A DNA stretch of 9,216 nucleotides from Anaerolineae bacterium (GCA_029933115.1 JAOZOT010000125.1:1-9216), one strand, 5' to 3'. Shown: positions 1 to 6,723, counted from the stretch's first letter. Numbers and translations are program-made. The notes: generated by a model from the sequence alone, not told the origin.

Positions 1-1936
1 TGGTGAGGTATTTGAAAAGTTCTTCCGCAGTGATTTCGTGGCCGAGTGCTGATGGATGCCCGTCTGTCTTGCTAACTGTCAGAGGTGATCCTCGATATTT
101 CGTAATGCCCTTTTGCTGCATGTATTGTCTTAAGGCAGGGCCGACATCAAGAACATGAAATCCCAGTTCTTCGGCCAATTCCAGAGCCTGGCGTTTGAGA
201 GCAGAGTCATCGAGATCCTGGGAAAGTACGACGACATCGAAATTATATTGTGCCTGCAGACTCTTCAATTCATTCATTGCCTTAACATAAGAATCCCAAC
301 CCACCATGTCCTTATACTGGGGCGGAACCTTGGATGGATCGTTTTCGTAGCGCCAGTCATTCTCTCTCCTCGGAGCTCGAACCAGGCCGATCTCCCTTAG
401 CTTTCGGACTGCCGAGTCGGGTTCCATATATTGGCCGTAGCCAAGTCTTTCCGCAACGAACTCGGCAAGAAAGGATTTCTGAATGGTAAAGGGAGACTCT
501 TCTCGGCGAATAAAGTTCGGCAGCGACAGATCATTCGAGACAAATTCTATGATAACGATATCGGGGTTGTACTTCAGCCCTTTCTCTTTTAACGTTTCTA
601 CTTCCATCACAGTGTTATAACCGGGAACCGCTGTGTTGATTACCTCCCATCTTCTATCCGGGAAGGTCTGGTTAAGCTGATTCTCAAGCTGGGCAAGATA
701 TTGCTCTCCGTCTGATACCCCCATGCCGAACATATTAGAATCGCCGATTCCAACGATTCGAAAAACATCCCCAGAAGTTTGTACCGAATAGCTCCTACTC
801 CGAAAGCCCTCTTCGTTTAGCGTGACCGAGTTGCCTTCCCAAATCACGGAGATGTTGGGTTTCAACTCGTAAATGATCCGTGAGTTCTTTGATAGCCGAA
901 TCATATGTGCGAAAGAGACTGGGCCCTCGGCCGGAAGCTCCAGTTCAGTCTTGAGCACTCTGTGGAGGGTTCTTTGATTTTCGAAGTAGACTCTCACTCG
1001 AAGTCCTATCTCGAGCATGAGCAGTGTAAATAGCGTTGCAAAGAGGGCCAGCAACACATTGGGAAGATTTTCCTTCAAGCTCGTCAGGACGGCAATCAGC
1101 CTTGATTTCCAGTCCCACCTCCCTAGGGAATGAGCAAGGGATTCAACAAGCACTGTCACTCCGTAACTTGATAGAAAGAGGATAGGAAGCGTTAGGAGAA
1201 GTCTACCGGCTACAAATCGCTCGGCCACATTTAGGATGAGCGACGCTATTAATAGACTGCAAAGACCCAGAGAGCCCCACTGCGGGATTCCGATTCGCTG
1301 TAAGGTGAGGTAGCATAAGAGCACAGAAAATGTCCCCGCCAGGGCAATCTCTAGCGAGACTACAAGCAATGAGAGCGCTGGAGATCGGTAGGGTTTCACT
1401 TCTACGGTATTGACCAACAACCCCAAGGCTCTGGAATCGTTGCCCTCCATCGGTATGAAGGTCTCTGTCTTGATCTCTAATAGAAGATCTTCAGGGAATG
1501 GGAAAGAAGATGGAAAGTAATCAAATTCGTAAGCTCTGATGCCGTTTAGGGCGACAAATCTCGCTACTATTTCCCCGTTGGCTGTTACAATGACGTTTGG
1601 CAGCGGTTGCCCTTTTGGACGCGCTGCGTCCATGGCAAGGCCGATTTTCGCCGGTATGTACCCTGCATCGGGAAATCTAATCGTCGAAGAGTCCGTTGTC
1701 CAGCGGTAGTTGAATTCCTCATTGCCCTCCCGTTGATAAAATCCCTCAACGTAGCGCTCATCGCCCTCGCGACCCACATCTACGAACAGAGGTTGAGGTG
1801 ACCATATTTGATGGGCAAAGAACAGGATGATCAACGAGAGCAACGTCAAGATGCAGAGGTATTTATGCTCACGATATAAAGTGAATCCTTGACTTCCTGT
1901 GTGTGACTGAGCTGTCTTCTCCCTTTCATTTATCAT
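1..1936 (-). CDS. Membrane-anchored SGNH/GDSL-family hydrolase, 3' end cut by the window edge
   Basis: This frame is open from the ATG at 1936 to the left edge, giving 645 residues. It probably lacks only a short C-terminal tail, because the last SGNH block is already present. Seen: one hydrophobic helix near residues 27-40; a soluble beta-rich part near 45-165 (containing GREGDERYVEGFY and YRWT); a cluster of about four helices near 186-307; then a catalytic domain. The SGNH blocks are GDSN (Ser400), PGYNT (Gly439), SND (Asn468) and DGHPSALGH (Asp625, His627). The family includes esterases, deacetylases and acyltransferase-like enzymes; the catalytic domain should sit at the membrane, side not determined. 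A GAAGG ribosome site lies 9 bases before the ATG. It follows the carbamoyltransferase fusion by 67 bases with no terminator between, so it is probably in the same operon. Inference: it removes or transfers an acyl group on the molecule the operon decorates. Exact substrate unknown. Confidence 0.85.
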   Translation of the reverse strand, partial: MINEREKTAQSHTGSQGFTLYREHKYLCILTLLSLIILFFAHQIWSPQPLFVDVGREGDERYVEGFYQREGNEEFNYRWTTDSSTIRFPDAGYIPAKIGLAMDAARPKGQPLPNVIVTANGEIVARFVALNGIRAYEFDYFPSSFPFPEDLLLEIKTETFIPMEGNDSRALGLLVNTVEVKPYRSPALSLLVVSLEIALAGTFSVLLCYLTLQRIGIPQWGSLGLCSLLIASLILNVAERFVAGRLLLTLPILFLSSYGVTVLVESLAHSLGRWDWKSRLIAVLTSLKENLPNVLLALFATLFTLLMLEIGLRVRVYFENQRTLHRVLKTELELPAEGPVSFAHMIRLSKNSRIIYELKPNISVIWEGNSVTLNEEGFRSRSYSVQTSGDVFRIVGIGDSNMFGMGVSDGEQYLAQLENQLNQTFPDRRWEVINTAVPGYNTVMEVETLKEKGLKYNPDIVIIEFVSNDLSLPNFIRREESPFTIQKSFLAEFVAERLGYGQYMEPDSAVRKLREIGLVRAPRRENDWRYENDPSKVPPQYKDMVGWDSYVKAMNELKSLQAQYNFDVVVLSQDLDDSALKRQALELAEELGFHVLDVGPALRQYMQQKGITKYRGSPLTVSKTDGHPSALGHEITAEELFKYLT

Positions 1937-2003
1937 TGGATCATGCCTTCGACTTCCGAAACAGGAGCTTATGCAGTTCGCCTCCCAGAACGCTCCTCGT
2001 TCC

Positions 2004-4877
2004 TTACCTTCTGTCGTTATCTCCGTGATCACTCTCCGGGTTCTTCCTTTTGCCAATCATGATAAAGAACCCGCCTTCGCGACCACCAGCTAGTGCCAGC
2101 CGGAGCTGCGTAAGCAAATGCTCAAGGCGGAACCCAACTCGGTTCATTTCAAACAGGGCTTCGTATTGAGAGAGCTTGGCAAAAGGAGTGGGCTTTGGTA
2201 TCGAATTCACAAACTCGAAGCCTGTCTTATCAAACCACTCGAGCACTTCATCTATAGTATGCTTTGATTCGTGAGGGTTCATATACTGATCGGCGAACCA
2301 GATACGTTTTCTGCTCTCATCCACATCAACTCTGGCCAAATATGGATCCAGAAACAGGAAGCGATTCCCTGAGAGGTGAAAGATAGCTCGCCGGATATCC
2401 GTCCATATGCGGCCAAATTTATTATACAGGCCGATGACGATATATCCACCAGGGCGTACCAACTTGGATATTGAACAAAAGCCTGCGAACGGATCGTGCG
2501 TGTGGTGGAGAACCCCATTGCACAGCACGAAATCGAACTTCTGCTCAGCGAAAACCGGCCTAAAGAGATTCATCTGTACGAAACGTACTGTGTCAAGTGC
2601 ATTGTTGACACGAAATCGCTGTCCTAGTTTAAGCGAGTTCAAGCAGATATCGGTCCCGAAAACAGTACGACCCCGGATAGCTAGAAAGTTGCTCAACTGG
2701 CCGGTGCCACAACCGACTTCAAGAACCGTCGCGTTGCTCGGTATCTGATCATCCAGGAGCCTGGCAAAAATGCCTCTCTGCGCTTTCTCGATCAGTCGCT
2801 GGACAGTATCAACTCTCTCATACCCAGGGAAGGGATGCTCTTCGTAGAAGTCTTTTACCAGATTGGTAACGTTGTCGAGGTCCGTTTCCCCAGTAGGCCA
2901 ATAGAGCAACGGTATGCCATCCTCACAGGTAAAGCTTCTGCCGCATTTCACGCAGGCAATGGTATCAACGGCGTTACTGGCAAGCTCCAGGGAACCCTGA
3001 CAGACAGGACAGATCAAGTCTTCCATGTAGTCCAACTTCGTGGAGGGGGAGATTTGCGCCGTATATGATATAGCTCTCCTGTGCCTATCATACTTGGTCA
3101 CAAGAAAGTGTCCCATGACCAACTGATCGAGACCACTGTTGGCGAAAGTGTTCAGCGCATCGGCCGGTGTGTTGACGATGGGTTCCCCGCGTAAGTTGAA
3201 GCTGGTATTCAGCAACACCGGGACGCCCGTCGCTTGAGCAAACTTTTCGATAAAACGGTAATAGACCGGGTTCCATTCCCGGCGTACAGTCTGCATACGC
3301 CCTGTGCCGCCCACGTGGCAGACTGCTTGTACTTCGCCCCGCTTGTCTTCCTTGAAAGGGGAAACCATGAGCATAAAACGAGGCGGATATTGTCTGTCCA
3401 ATCCCTCAGTAGTAAAGTACTCGTGAGCTCGCTCTTCCAGGATCACTGGCGCGAAAGGGCGAAACGGTTCGCGGAATTTGATTTTGGTATTGACGATTTG
3501 TTTCATCTCTCCGGGGCGGGGGTCGGCCAGAATGGAGCGGTTGCCCAGTGCCCGTGGCCCCCACTCAAAGCGTCCCTGAAACCAGCCGATCACTTTGCCG
3601 GCCAGTATCGTGTCCAGCGCGCGGTCCAACAGTCGCTCGGTATCGTCAATCCGCTCGTATGGAAACCCGCGCCTTCGGATCGCCTGCTCCATCTGCGCCT
3701 CGCTATACTCAGCACCCCAGTAGTTGTGCTCCTGCACGAACCGACGAGGCTGTCCCAGGATCACATGATAGACGTACAAGGCTGCCCCCAACGCTCCTCC
3801 CGAGTCACCCGCCGCCGGTTGAATCCACACCTCTTTGAAAGGCGACTCGCGCATCACCCGCCCGTTGGCTACCGAGTTGAGGGCCACGCCACCGGCCATC
3901 ACCAATTTGTCGAGGCCGGTCTTCCTGTAGGCGGTGTTGACCATCTTGAGGATAATCTCTTCGGTCACCCACTGAATGCTGGCGGCGATGTCGGCGTACC
4001 TTTGATTCTGCTCGGCAGCACGGTCGTCCCACCGGGGATGGTCTTTGTCAGGATGGGTGACCAAGGTGAAGAACTCTGATTCTGGCCGGCGCGGCGGGCC
4101 GAACAGTTCCACGAACTTTTGATTAAAGGTATCAGTTGTGGAATAATGATAGGAGAAATAGTCCATGTTCATTTCGATGGAGCCGTCGTCGGCGACATGG
4201 ACGACCTGATAGACCTTATCAACGTACCTGGGCTCGCCGTAGGGAGCCATTCCCATCACCTTGTATTCGCCGTTGTTTACGCGAAAGCCCAAATAGGCGG
4301 TAAAGGCCGAATACAGCAGGCCCAGCGAGTGGGGAAAGCGCAGTTCGTCCCACAGCTCAATGCTATTTTCGACCTTGTCAGTCCATTGGGCTGTGCCTTT
4401 GCCGATGGAGGCCGTCGTCCATTCACCGACGCCGTCCATGGTTACGATTGCGGCCTCATCGAAGGGAGAGGCAAACATGGCACTGGCCGCGTGGGAGATG
4501 TGGTGGTCGGTGAAAAGGATTTTTTCAGGCGGCACGCCAAGTTCGCGCATCAGGATGTTTTTGATCCATAGCTTCTCGTCAAAATAGTTGATCATAGCCT
4601 CGCCAAAGACCCTCCACGAGCGGGGGAAGGTGCCAAGGGAGGTAAGCAAGATGCGCTCGAATTTGACGAAGGGCTTTTCGTAAAAGACGACATAGTCAAG
4701 GTCGTGGCCGGTAATGCCCTCTCTCTCAAGGCAAAACCGAATGGCGTGGCGTGGGAAGCCGTTATCGTGTTTTCGTCGGGTGAATCGCTCCTCCTCGGCG
4801 GCTGCGACGAGCAACCCGTCTTTCAATAGGGCGGCCGCCGAGTCATGGTAAAAGCAGGAAATACCCAGGATAAACAT
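2004..4877 (-). CDS. Fusion of SxtI/NodU/CmcH-type O-carbamoyltransferase with Trm112-like zinc finger and SAM methyltransferase
   Basis: 957 residues from the ATG at 4877, which overlaps the stop of the upstream gene (TGATG). Residues 1-600 are a complete carbamoyltransferase. The Kae1-like half has the metal-binding pattern H125-x3-H129, D148 (TMDGVGEW) and D358 (AAGDSGGALGAA), spaced as in TobZ. The YrdC-like half has GRFEWGPRALGNRSILADPR (435-454) and LNTSFNLRGEPIV (556-568). This family makes carbamoyl adenylate from carbamoyl phosphate and ATP and moves the carbamoyl group to a hydroxyl. Residues 621-660 form a Trm112-like zinc finger (C623, C626, C642, C645). Residues 700-945 are a class I methyltransferase with LEVGCGTG (719-726), Asp743 at the end of beta 2 and a NGVLHH post-motif. 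Relatives usually end near residue 600, so the second half is a fusion. No ribosome site precedes Met618, which argues against a hidden separate gene. Substrate unknown. Confidence 0.9.
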   Translation of the reverse strand: MFILGISCFYHDSAAALLKDGLLVAAAEEERFTRRKHDNGFPRHAIRFCLEREGITGHDLDYVVFYEKPFVKFERILLTSLGTFPRSWRVFGEAMINYFDEKLWIKNILMRELGVPPEKILFTDHHISHAASAMFASPFDEAAIVTMDGVGEWTTASIGKGTAQWTDKVENSIELWDELRFPHSLGLLYSAFTAYLGFRVNNGEYKVMGMAPYGEPRYVDKVYQVVHVADDGSIEMNMDYFSYHYSTTDTFNQKFVELFGPPRRPESEFFTLVTHPDKDHPRWDDRAAEQNQRYADIAASIQWVTEEIILKMVNTAYRKTGLDKLVMAGGVALNSVANGRVMRESPFKEVWIQPAAGDSGGALGAALYVYHVILGQPRRFVQEHNYWGAEYSEAQMEQAIRRRGFPYERIDDTERLLDRALDTILAGKVIGWFQGRFEWGPRALGNRSILADPRPGEMKQIVNTKIKFREPFRPFAPVILEERAHEYFTTEGLDRQYPPRFMLMVSPFKEDKRGEVQAVCHVGGTGRMQTVRREWNPVYYRFIEKFAQATGVPVLLNTSFNLRGEPIVNTPADALNTFANSGLDQLVMGHFLVTKYDRHRRAISYTAQISPSTKLDYMEDLICPVCQGSLELASNAVDTIACVKCGRSFTCEDGIPLLYWPTGETDLDNVTNLVKDFYEEHPFPGYERVDTVQRLIEKAQRGIFARLLDDQIPSNATVLEVGCGTGQLSNFLAIRGRTVFGTDICLNSLKLGQRFRVNNALDTVRFVQMNLFRPVFAEQKFDFVLCNGVLHHTHDPFAGFCSISKLVRPGGYIVIGLYNKFGRIWTDIRRAIFHLSGNRFLFLDPYLARVDVDESRKRIWFADQYMNPHESKHTIDEVLEWFDKTGFEFVNSIPKPTPFAKLSQYEALFEMNRVGFRLEHLLTQLRLALAGGREGGFFIMIGKRKNPESDHGDNDRR

Positions 4878-5374
4878 CAGAACTGATTCCTCGCTTCTTC
4901 GATTGACGGTTTGAGGGGCAACTCTTTGGGCCGCCAGTTGGAACTGCCATGAGCCCGTTTGAGCCCCAACGGGTCGCCGAGCAGTGTCACACCCAGGCCA
5001 AAGGGCATGACGACGGTAAAATATATAAGGGCGATCAACACACGGCTTTGGTAATTGCCCATCTGACGGGCAAAGTCTTTCCAAGCGTTCCACAAGTTGC
5101 TGCTCGTGTGCGATGGCTGAGCTTGGGGGTAGCCGGCAGCACGCATCCTGGTCAGGATCATACCCAGCGCCAGGCCGATTGCCAGCCAGACGCCGATGGC
5201 GGCCCATTTGCCGAGGGCGTCTCGTGTGGCAAGGGCGGCGATCCACAGGACGATAACGACCGGCAAGTCAAGGATACCGGGCACCACTGTGCGTCCCTTT
5301 GCGCCCAGCACTGAGCCACTGGAATAGCCAACTAGCGTCAGGAGAATCATAGCCAACCCGGTGGCAAGGTTCAT
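4877..5374 (-). CDS. SxtJ-like integral membrane protein
   Basis: 165 residues. The ATG at 5374 is chosen because GGAG lies 7 bases upstream and the first residues form a membrane helix; the open frame continues further but overlaps the upstream gene. Four hydrophobic segments are visible near residues 4-22, 34-50, 57-75 and 111-132. The C-terminal 70 residues look like the SxtJ family: NAWKDFARQMGNYQSRVL, then PFGL and GDPL, a W-P segment, and an ending SIEEARNQF. SxtJ proteins sit beside NodU/SxtI-type carbamoyltransferases in saxitoxin clusters and many other loci, and their biochemical role is not established. The stop codon overlaps the carbamoyltransferase start by one base, implying translational coupling and roughly matched production. 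Inference: it helps hold the carbamoyltransferase at the membrane or presents a membrane-bound substrate. Confidence 0.75.
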   Translation of the reverse strand: MNLATGLAMILLTLVGYSSGSVLGAKGRTVVPGILDLPVVIVLWIAALATRDALGKWAAIGVWLAIGLALGMILTRMRAAGYPQAQPSHTSSNLWNAWKDFARQMGNYQSRVLIALIYFTVVMPFGLGVTLLGDPLGLKRAHGSSNWRPKELPLKPSIEEARNQF

Positions 5375-5388
5375 CTTTGAGCTCCAAT

Positions 5389-5574
5389 TCAAAAGAGAGT
5401 GTAAATGAAAGGCGCGACTGCGGACCCTTGAGCGAAGATCAGCAGCATAGTGAACAAGACAATCACTACTATCATTGGGATGAGCCACCACAACTTGCGC
5501 TTCCATAGGAAGGCAAGCAATTCACCCACGATGCCCAGGCGCGTTAGAGCGCCGCTGTATGATTTTTCTGACAT
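5389..5574 (-). CDS. DUF5989 (SxtK-like) single-pass small membrane protein
   Basis: 61 residues from the ATG at 5574, preceded by a strong GGAGG ribosome site 7 bases away. A short N-terminal segment leads into the family core: GELLAFLWKRKLWW, one transmembrane helix near residues 32-48, then the signature FAQGSAVAPFIYTLF at the very C-terminus. Proteins of this length with this ending (DUF5989) are regularly encoded next to SxtJ and SxtI-type carbamoyltransferases, which is the order found here. It is the first gene of the minus-strand operon, about 85 bases downstream of the inferred transcription start. The gap to the SxtJ-like gene is 14 bases and holds that gene's ribosome site. Its molecular function is unknown; partnership with the other two products is inferred from the conserved gene order. 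Confidence 0.85.
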   Translation of the reverse strand: MSEKSYSGALTRLGIVGELLAFLWKRKLWWLIPMIVVIVLFTMLLIFAQGSAVAPFIYTLF

Positions 5575-5616
5575 CGTCTATCCTCCATTGAAGACAGATG
5601 TTATGCAAAGAGCTTC

Positions 5617-5632
5617 TGCCCCGCGCGGGGCA
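5617..5632. promoter_or_regulatory. 16-base perfect palindrome in the operon leader
   Basis: TGCCCCGCGCGGGGCA is perfectly self-complementary. It lies in the transcribed leader, about 28 bases after the inferred start and 43 bases before the first ATG. No T-run follows on either strand, so it is not an ordinary terminator. It may be an operator or a leader hairpin; which one cannot be told from sequence. Confidence 0.5.
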
Positions 5633-5666
5633 TCAGTAGAACAGCTTTTTGGCCTCACTCTGAGTT

Positions 5667-5695
5667 ATTATATCACCAAACTCTCTGCCTGGCAA
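5667..5695 (-). promoter_or_regulatory. Sigma70-like promoter of the carbamoyltransferase operon
   Basis: On the minus strand, TTGCCA (5690-5695, 5 of 6 to consensus) is followed by a 17-base spacer and a perfect TATAAT (5667-5672). The -10 is extended by TGA immediately upstream. Transcription would start near 5660, giving a leader of about 85 bases before the DUF5989 ATG. This is the best promoter match in the window. Confidence 0.75.
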
Positions 5696-5704
5696 CAGCT
5701 TGTG

Positions 5705-5717
5705 TGTTTTTGGCCTT
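5705..5717 (+). repeat. Direct repeat TGTTTTTGGCCTT, left copy
   Basis: This copy is identical over 13 bases to the one at 5859-5871, with a start-to-start distance of 154 bases. It lies just upstream of the -35 box of the minus-strand promoter. A shorter related copy (TTTTTGGCC) is at 5646-5654, preceded by AACAGC; the same AACAGCTT also occurs at 5694-5701. Confidence 0.6.
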
Positions 5718-5858
5718 GCGCAGCAGGTCGGGAGGTGGGGGTGTCCCTCCACATATTCCCTTGCCTTCACCAAGCGGGAGAATAGCCCGCCGGTTCTGCC
5801 TTCGGAGCGGGGAAGGTGGGGTTGAGGGGCTACCAAGCTCCCCAGGCTTCGAAAGCCC

Positions 5859-5871
5859 TGTTTTTGGCCTT
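5859..5871 (+). repeat. Direct repeat TGTTTTTGGCCTT, right copy
   Basis: This is the exact second copy of the 13-base repeat at 5705-5717. It overlaps the -35 box of the plus-strand promoter. The two copies bracket the GC-rich block 5718-5858. Confidence 0.6.
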
Positions 5872-5892
5872 TCCGATGTAATGTGGTATAAT
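5864..5892 (+). promoter_or_regulatory. Sigma70-like promoter of the secreted PTDTP-repeat protein
   Basis: TTGGCC (5864-5869, 4 of 6) is followed by a 17-base spacer and a perfect TATAAT (5887-5892) with an upstream TGG that makes an extended -10. Transcription would start near 5899, leaving a short leader of about 28 bases that contains the AGGAGG ribosome site. Confidence 0.7.
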
Positions 5893-5926
5893 GGCCTGCG
5901 TTGAGCCCGCAGATTAGGAGGTTCTC

Positions 5927-6706
5927 GTGCGTACAAAATCGCTCCGATTGTTGATTCTACCTTTTGCCGCTATGGCGGTCACTTTGGGCTGTTCGGTCAG
6001 CTCACTGATCGCCCGGGCCCCCGAGCCCACGCCAACCAAGACTCTTAGGCCGACTTTTACTTCTACCCCAGAAGAAACACCGACGCCAGAAGCGTTCTTT
6101 ACCGAGACCTGGACGCCTGAGCCCGTTGCTGCTGAGCCTGTGCCGACCGACACACCTTTGCCCACCGATACGCCTCTACCGGCTCCTACATCTGTCCCGA
6201 CGGACACACCGCCGCCTCCACCGCCGACCGACACCCCTGTGCCTGTCCCTACTGACACACCTACTCCTTCTCCTCCCACCGACACGCCTGCACCGGCGGT
6301 GGACTTTAAAATTGTAGAACAGCGTATTCTGTCCCCCGAGGAAAACAAAGGTGGCAAAAGCTTTGGTGGCGACCACTTGATCTTTATAACGGTCATGGAT
6401 GCCAACGGTGTGCCCTTGGATGGAATTATCGTGCGCGAGGTCAGCACGACGGGCGACGAACTGGTCACCGGTGACAAGGGGCCGGGGAAAGCAGAGTTTT
6501 TGATGGGGGGTGGAGGCAGTTTTATCTTCACGGTGGTGGGAGATAAAGAGGGCCGAACTTATACCAGTGAAAGTACCCATCAACTCTCCTTGGCTAATCC
6601 AGTTCTGGACGATTTAGTCGCAGCCGGCTATTGTCCCGATGTCAATGCGTGCCAGAATCATCCCTGGCACTGGTCCTACGCCGTTACTTTCCAACGCACG
6701 TGGTAG
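5927..6706 (+). CDS. Secreted, probably lipid-anchored protein with PTDTP-repeat stalk and Ig-like C-terminal domain
   Basis: 259 residues from a GTG start, chosen because AGGAGG (5916-5921) lies 5 bases upstream and the product then begins with a signal peptide. Residues 1-21 are positively charged then hydrophobic, followed by Cys22 in VTLGC. This resembles a lipobox, but Thr sits at -3, so lipidation is likely rather than certain. Residues 31-124 form a Thr/Pro-rich stalk with six PTDTP units. Residues 125-235 look beta-rich and Ig- or carboxypeptidase-regulatory-like (VMDANGVPLDGIIVREVST, then a Gly-rich turn). The end, C236-PDVNA-C242 to WHWSYAVTFQRTW, may hold a disulfide. Similar stalked proteins are frequent in Chloroflexota. 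Role: probably a cell-surface binding or structural protein; no enzyme motif is seen. It is transcribed alone, with its own promoter and a terminator after it. Confidence 0.8.
   Translation: MRTKSLRLLILPFAAMAVTLGCSVSSLIARAPEPTPTKTLRPTFTSTPEETPTPEAFFTETWTPEPVAAEPVPTDTPLPTDTPLPAPTSVPTDTPPPPPPTDTPVPVPTDTPTPSPPTDTPAPAVDFKIVEQRILSPEENKGGKSFGGDHLIFITVMDANGVPLDGIIVREVSTTGDELVTGDKGPGKAEFLMGGGGSFIFTVVGDKEGRTYTSESTHQLSLANPVLDDLVAAGYCPDVNACQNHPWHWSYAVTFQRTW
6143..6289 (+). repeat. Coding repeat: six PTDTP units
   Basis: PTDTP occurs at residues 73-77, 79-83, 91-95, 100-104, 108-112 and 117-121, separated by Pro-rich spacers of 1 to 7 residues. Codon use varies between units (ACC/ACT/ACA, GAC/GAT), so the repeat is old or held by selection at the protein level rather than freshly duplicated. 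Such stretches usually form an extended, rigid stalk outside the cell. Confidence 0.85.
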
Positions 6707-6723
6707 CCCCGATGTGACTGTTC

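Larger units (their letters stand above)
5575..5926. other. Divergent intergenic promoter region
   Basis: 352 bases without a gene, between two outward-facing transcription units. It contains the minus-strand promoter (5667-5695) and its leader with a perfect palindrome (5617-5632), the plus-strand promoter (5864-5892), and three TTTTTGGCC copies (5646-5654, 5707-5715, 5861-5869). Between 5718 and 5858 lies a GC-rich block with several short hairpins, such as GGGGCT/AGCTCCCC and GGCTT/AAGCC. Open frames crossing the block are low-complexity (Pro, Gly, Arg) and lack ribosome sites, so I call it non-coding. Confidence 0.75.

Noticed and set aside
1988..2002. GAACG/CGTTC hairpin between the fusion gene and the SGNH gene
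   Set aside because: The stem is only 5 base pairs and no T-run follows on the minus strand, so it is not evidence of termination inside the operon.
3234..4079. Plus-strand open frame of 281 codons
   Set aside because: It lies wholly opposite the carbamoyltransferase, whose family motifs are unmistakable; its translation has no recognisable domain. It is a shadow frame.
4878..5246. N-terminal extension of the carbamoyltransferase frame by 123 codons
   Set aside because: It overlaps most of the SxtJ-like gene and translates to Arg/Pro-rich sequence. The family start MFILGISCFYHDSAAAL is at 4877.
5375..5506. Upstream extension of the SxtJ-like frame to an ATG at 5506
   Set aside because: It would overlap the DUF5989 gene and has no ribosome site, whereas the ATG at 5374 has GGAG at good spacing and starts with a membrane helix.
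5845..5865. GGCTT-CGA-AAGCC hairpin followed by TTTTT on the plus strand
   Set aside because: It resembles a small terminator, but no plus-strand gene lies upstream and the T-run belongs to the TTTTTGGCC repeat and -35 box. Probably chance, or at most weak insulation.
5633..5936. Overlapping minus- and plus-strand open frames across the divergent region
   Set aside because: They are low-complexity, have no ribosome sites and cross two good promoters. GC-rich composition alone explains the lack of stops.
5914..6531. Minus-strand open frame of 205 codons with Val-Gly-Val-Ser repeats
   Set aside because: It is the complement of the PTDTP-repeat stalk; the repetitive translation is produced by the real gene's Pro/Thr codons.
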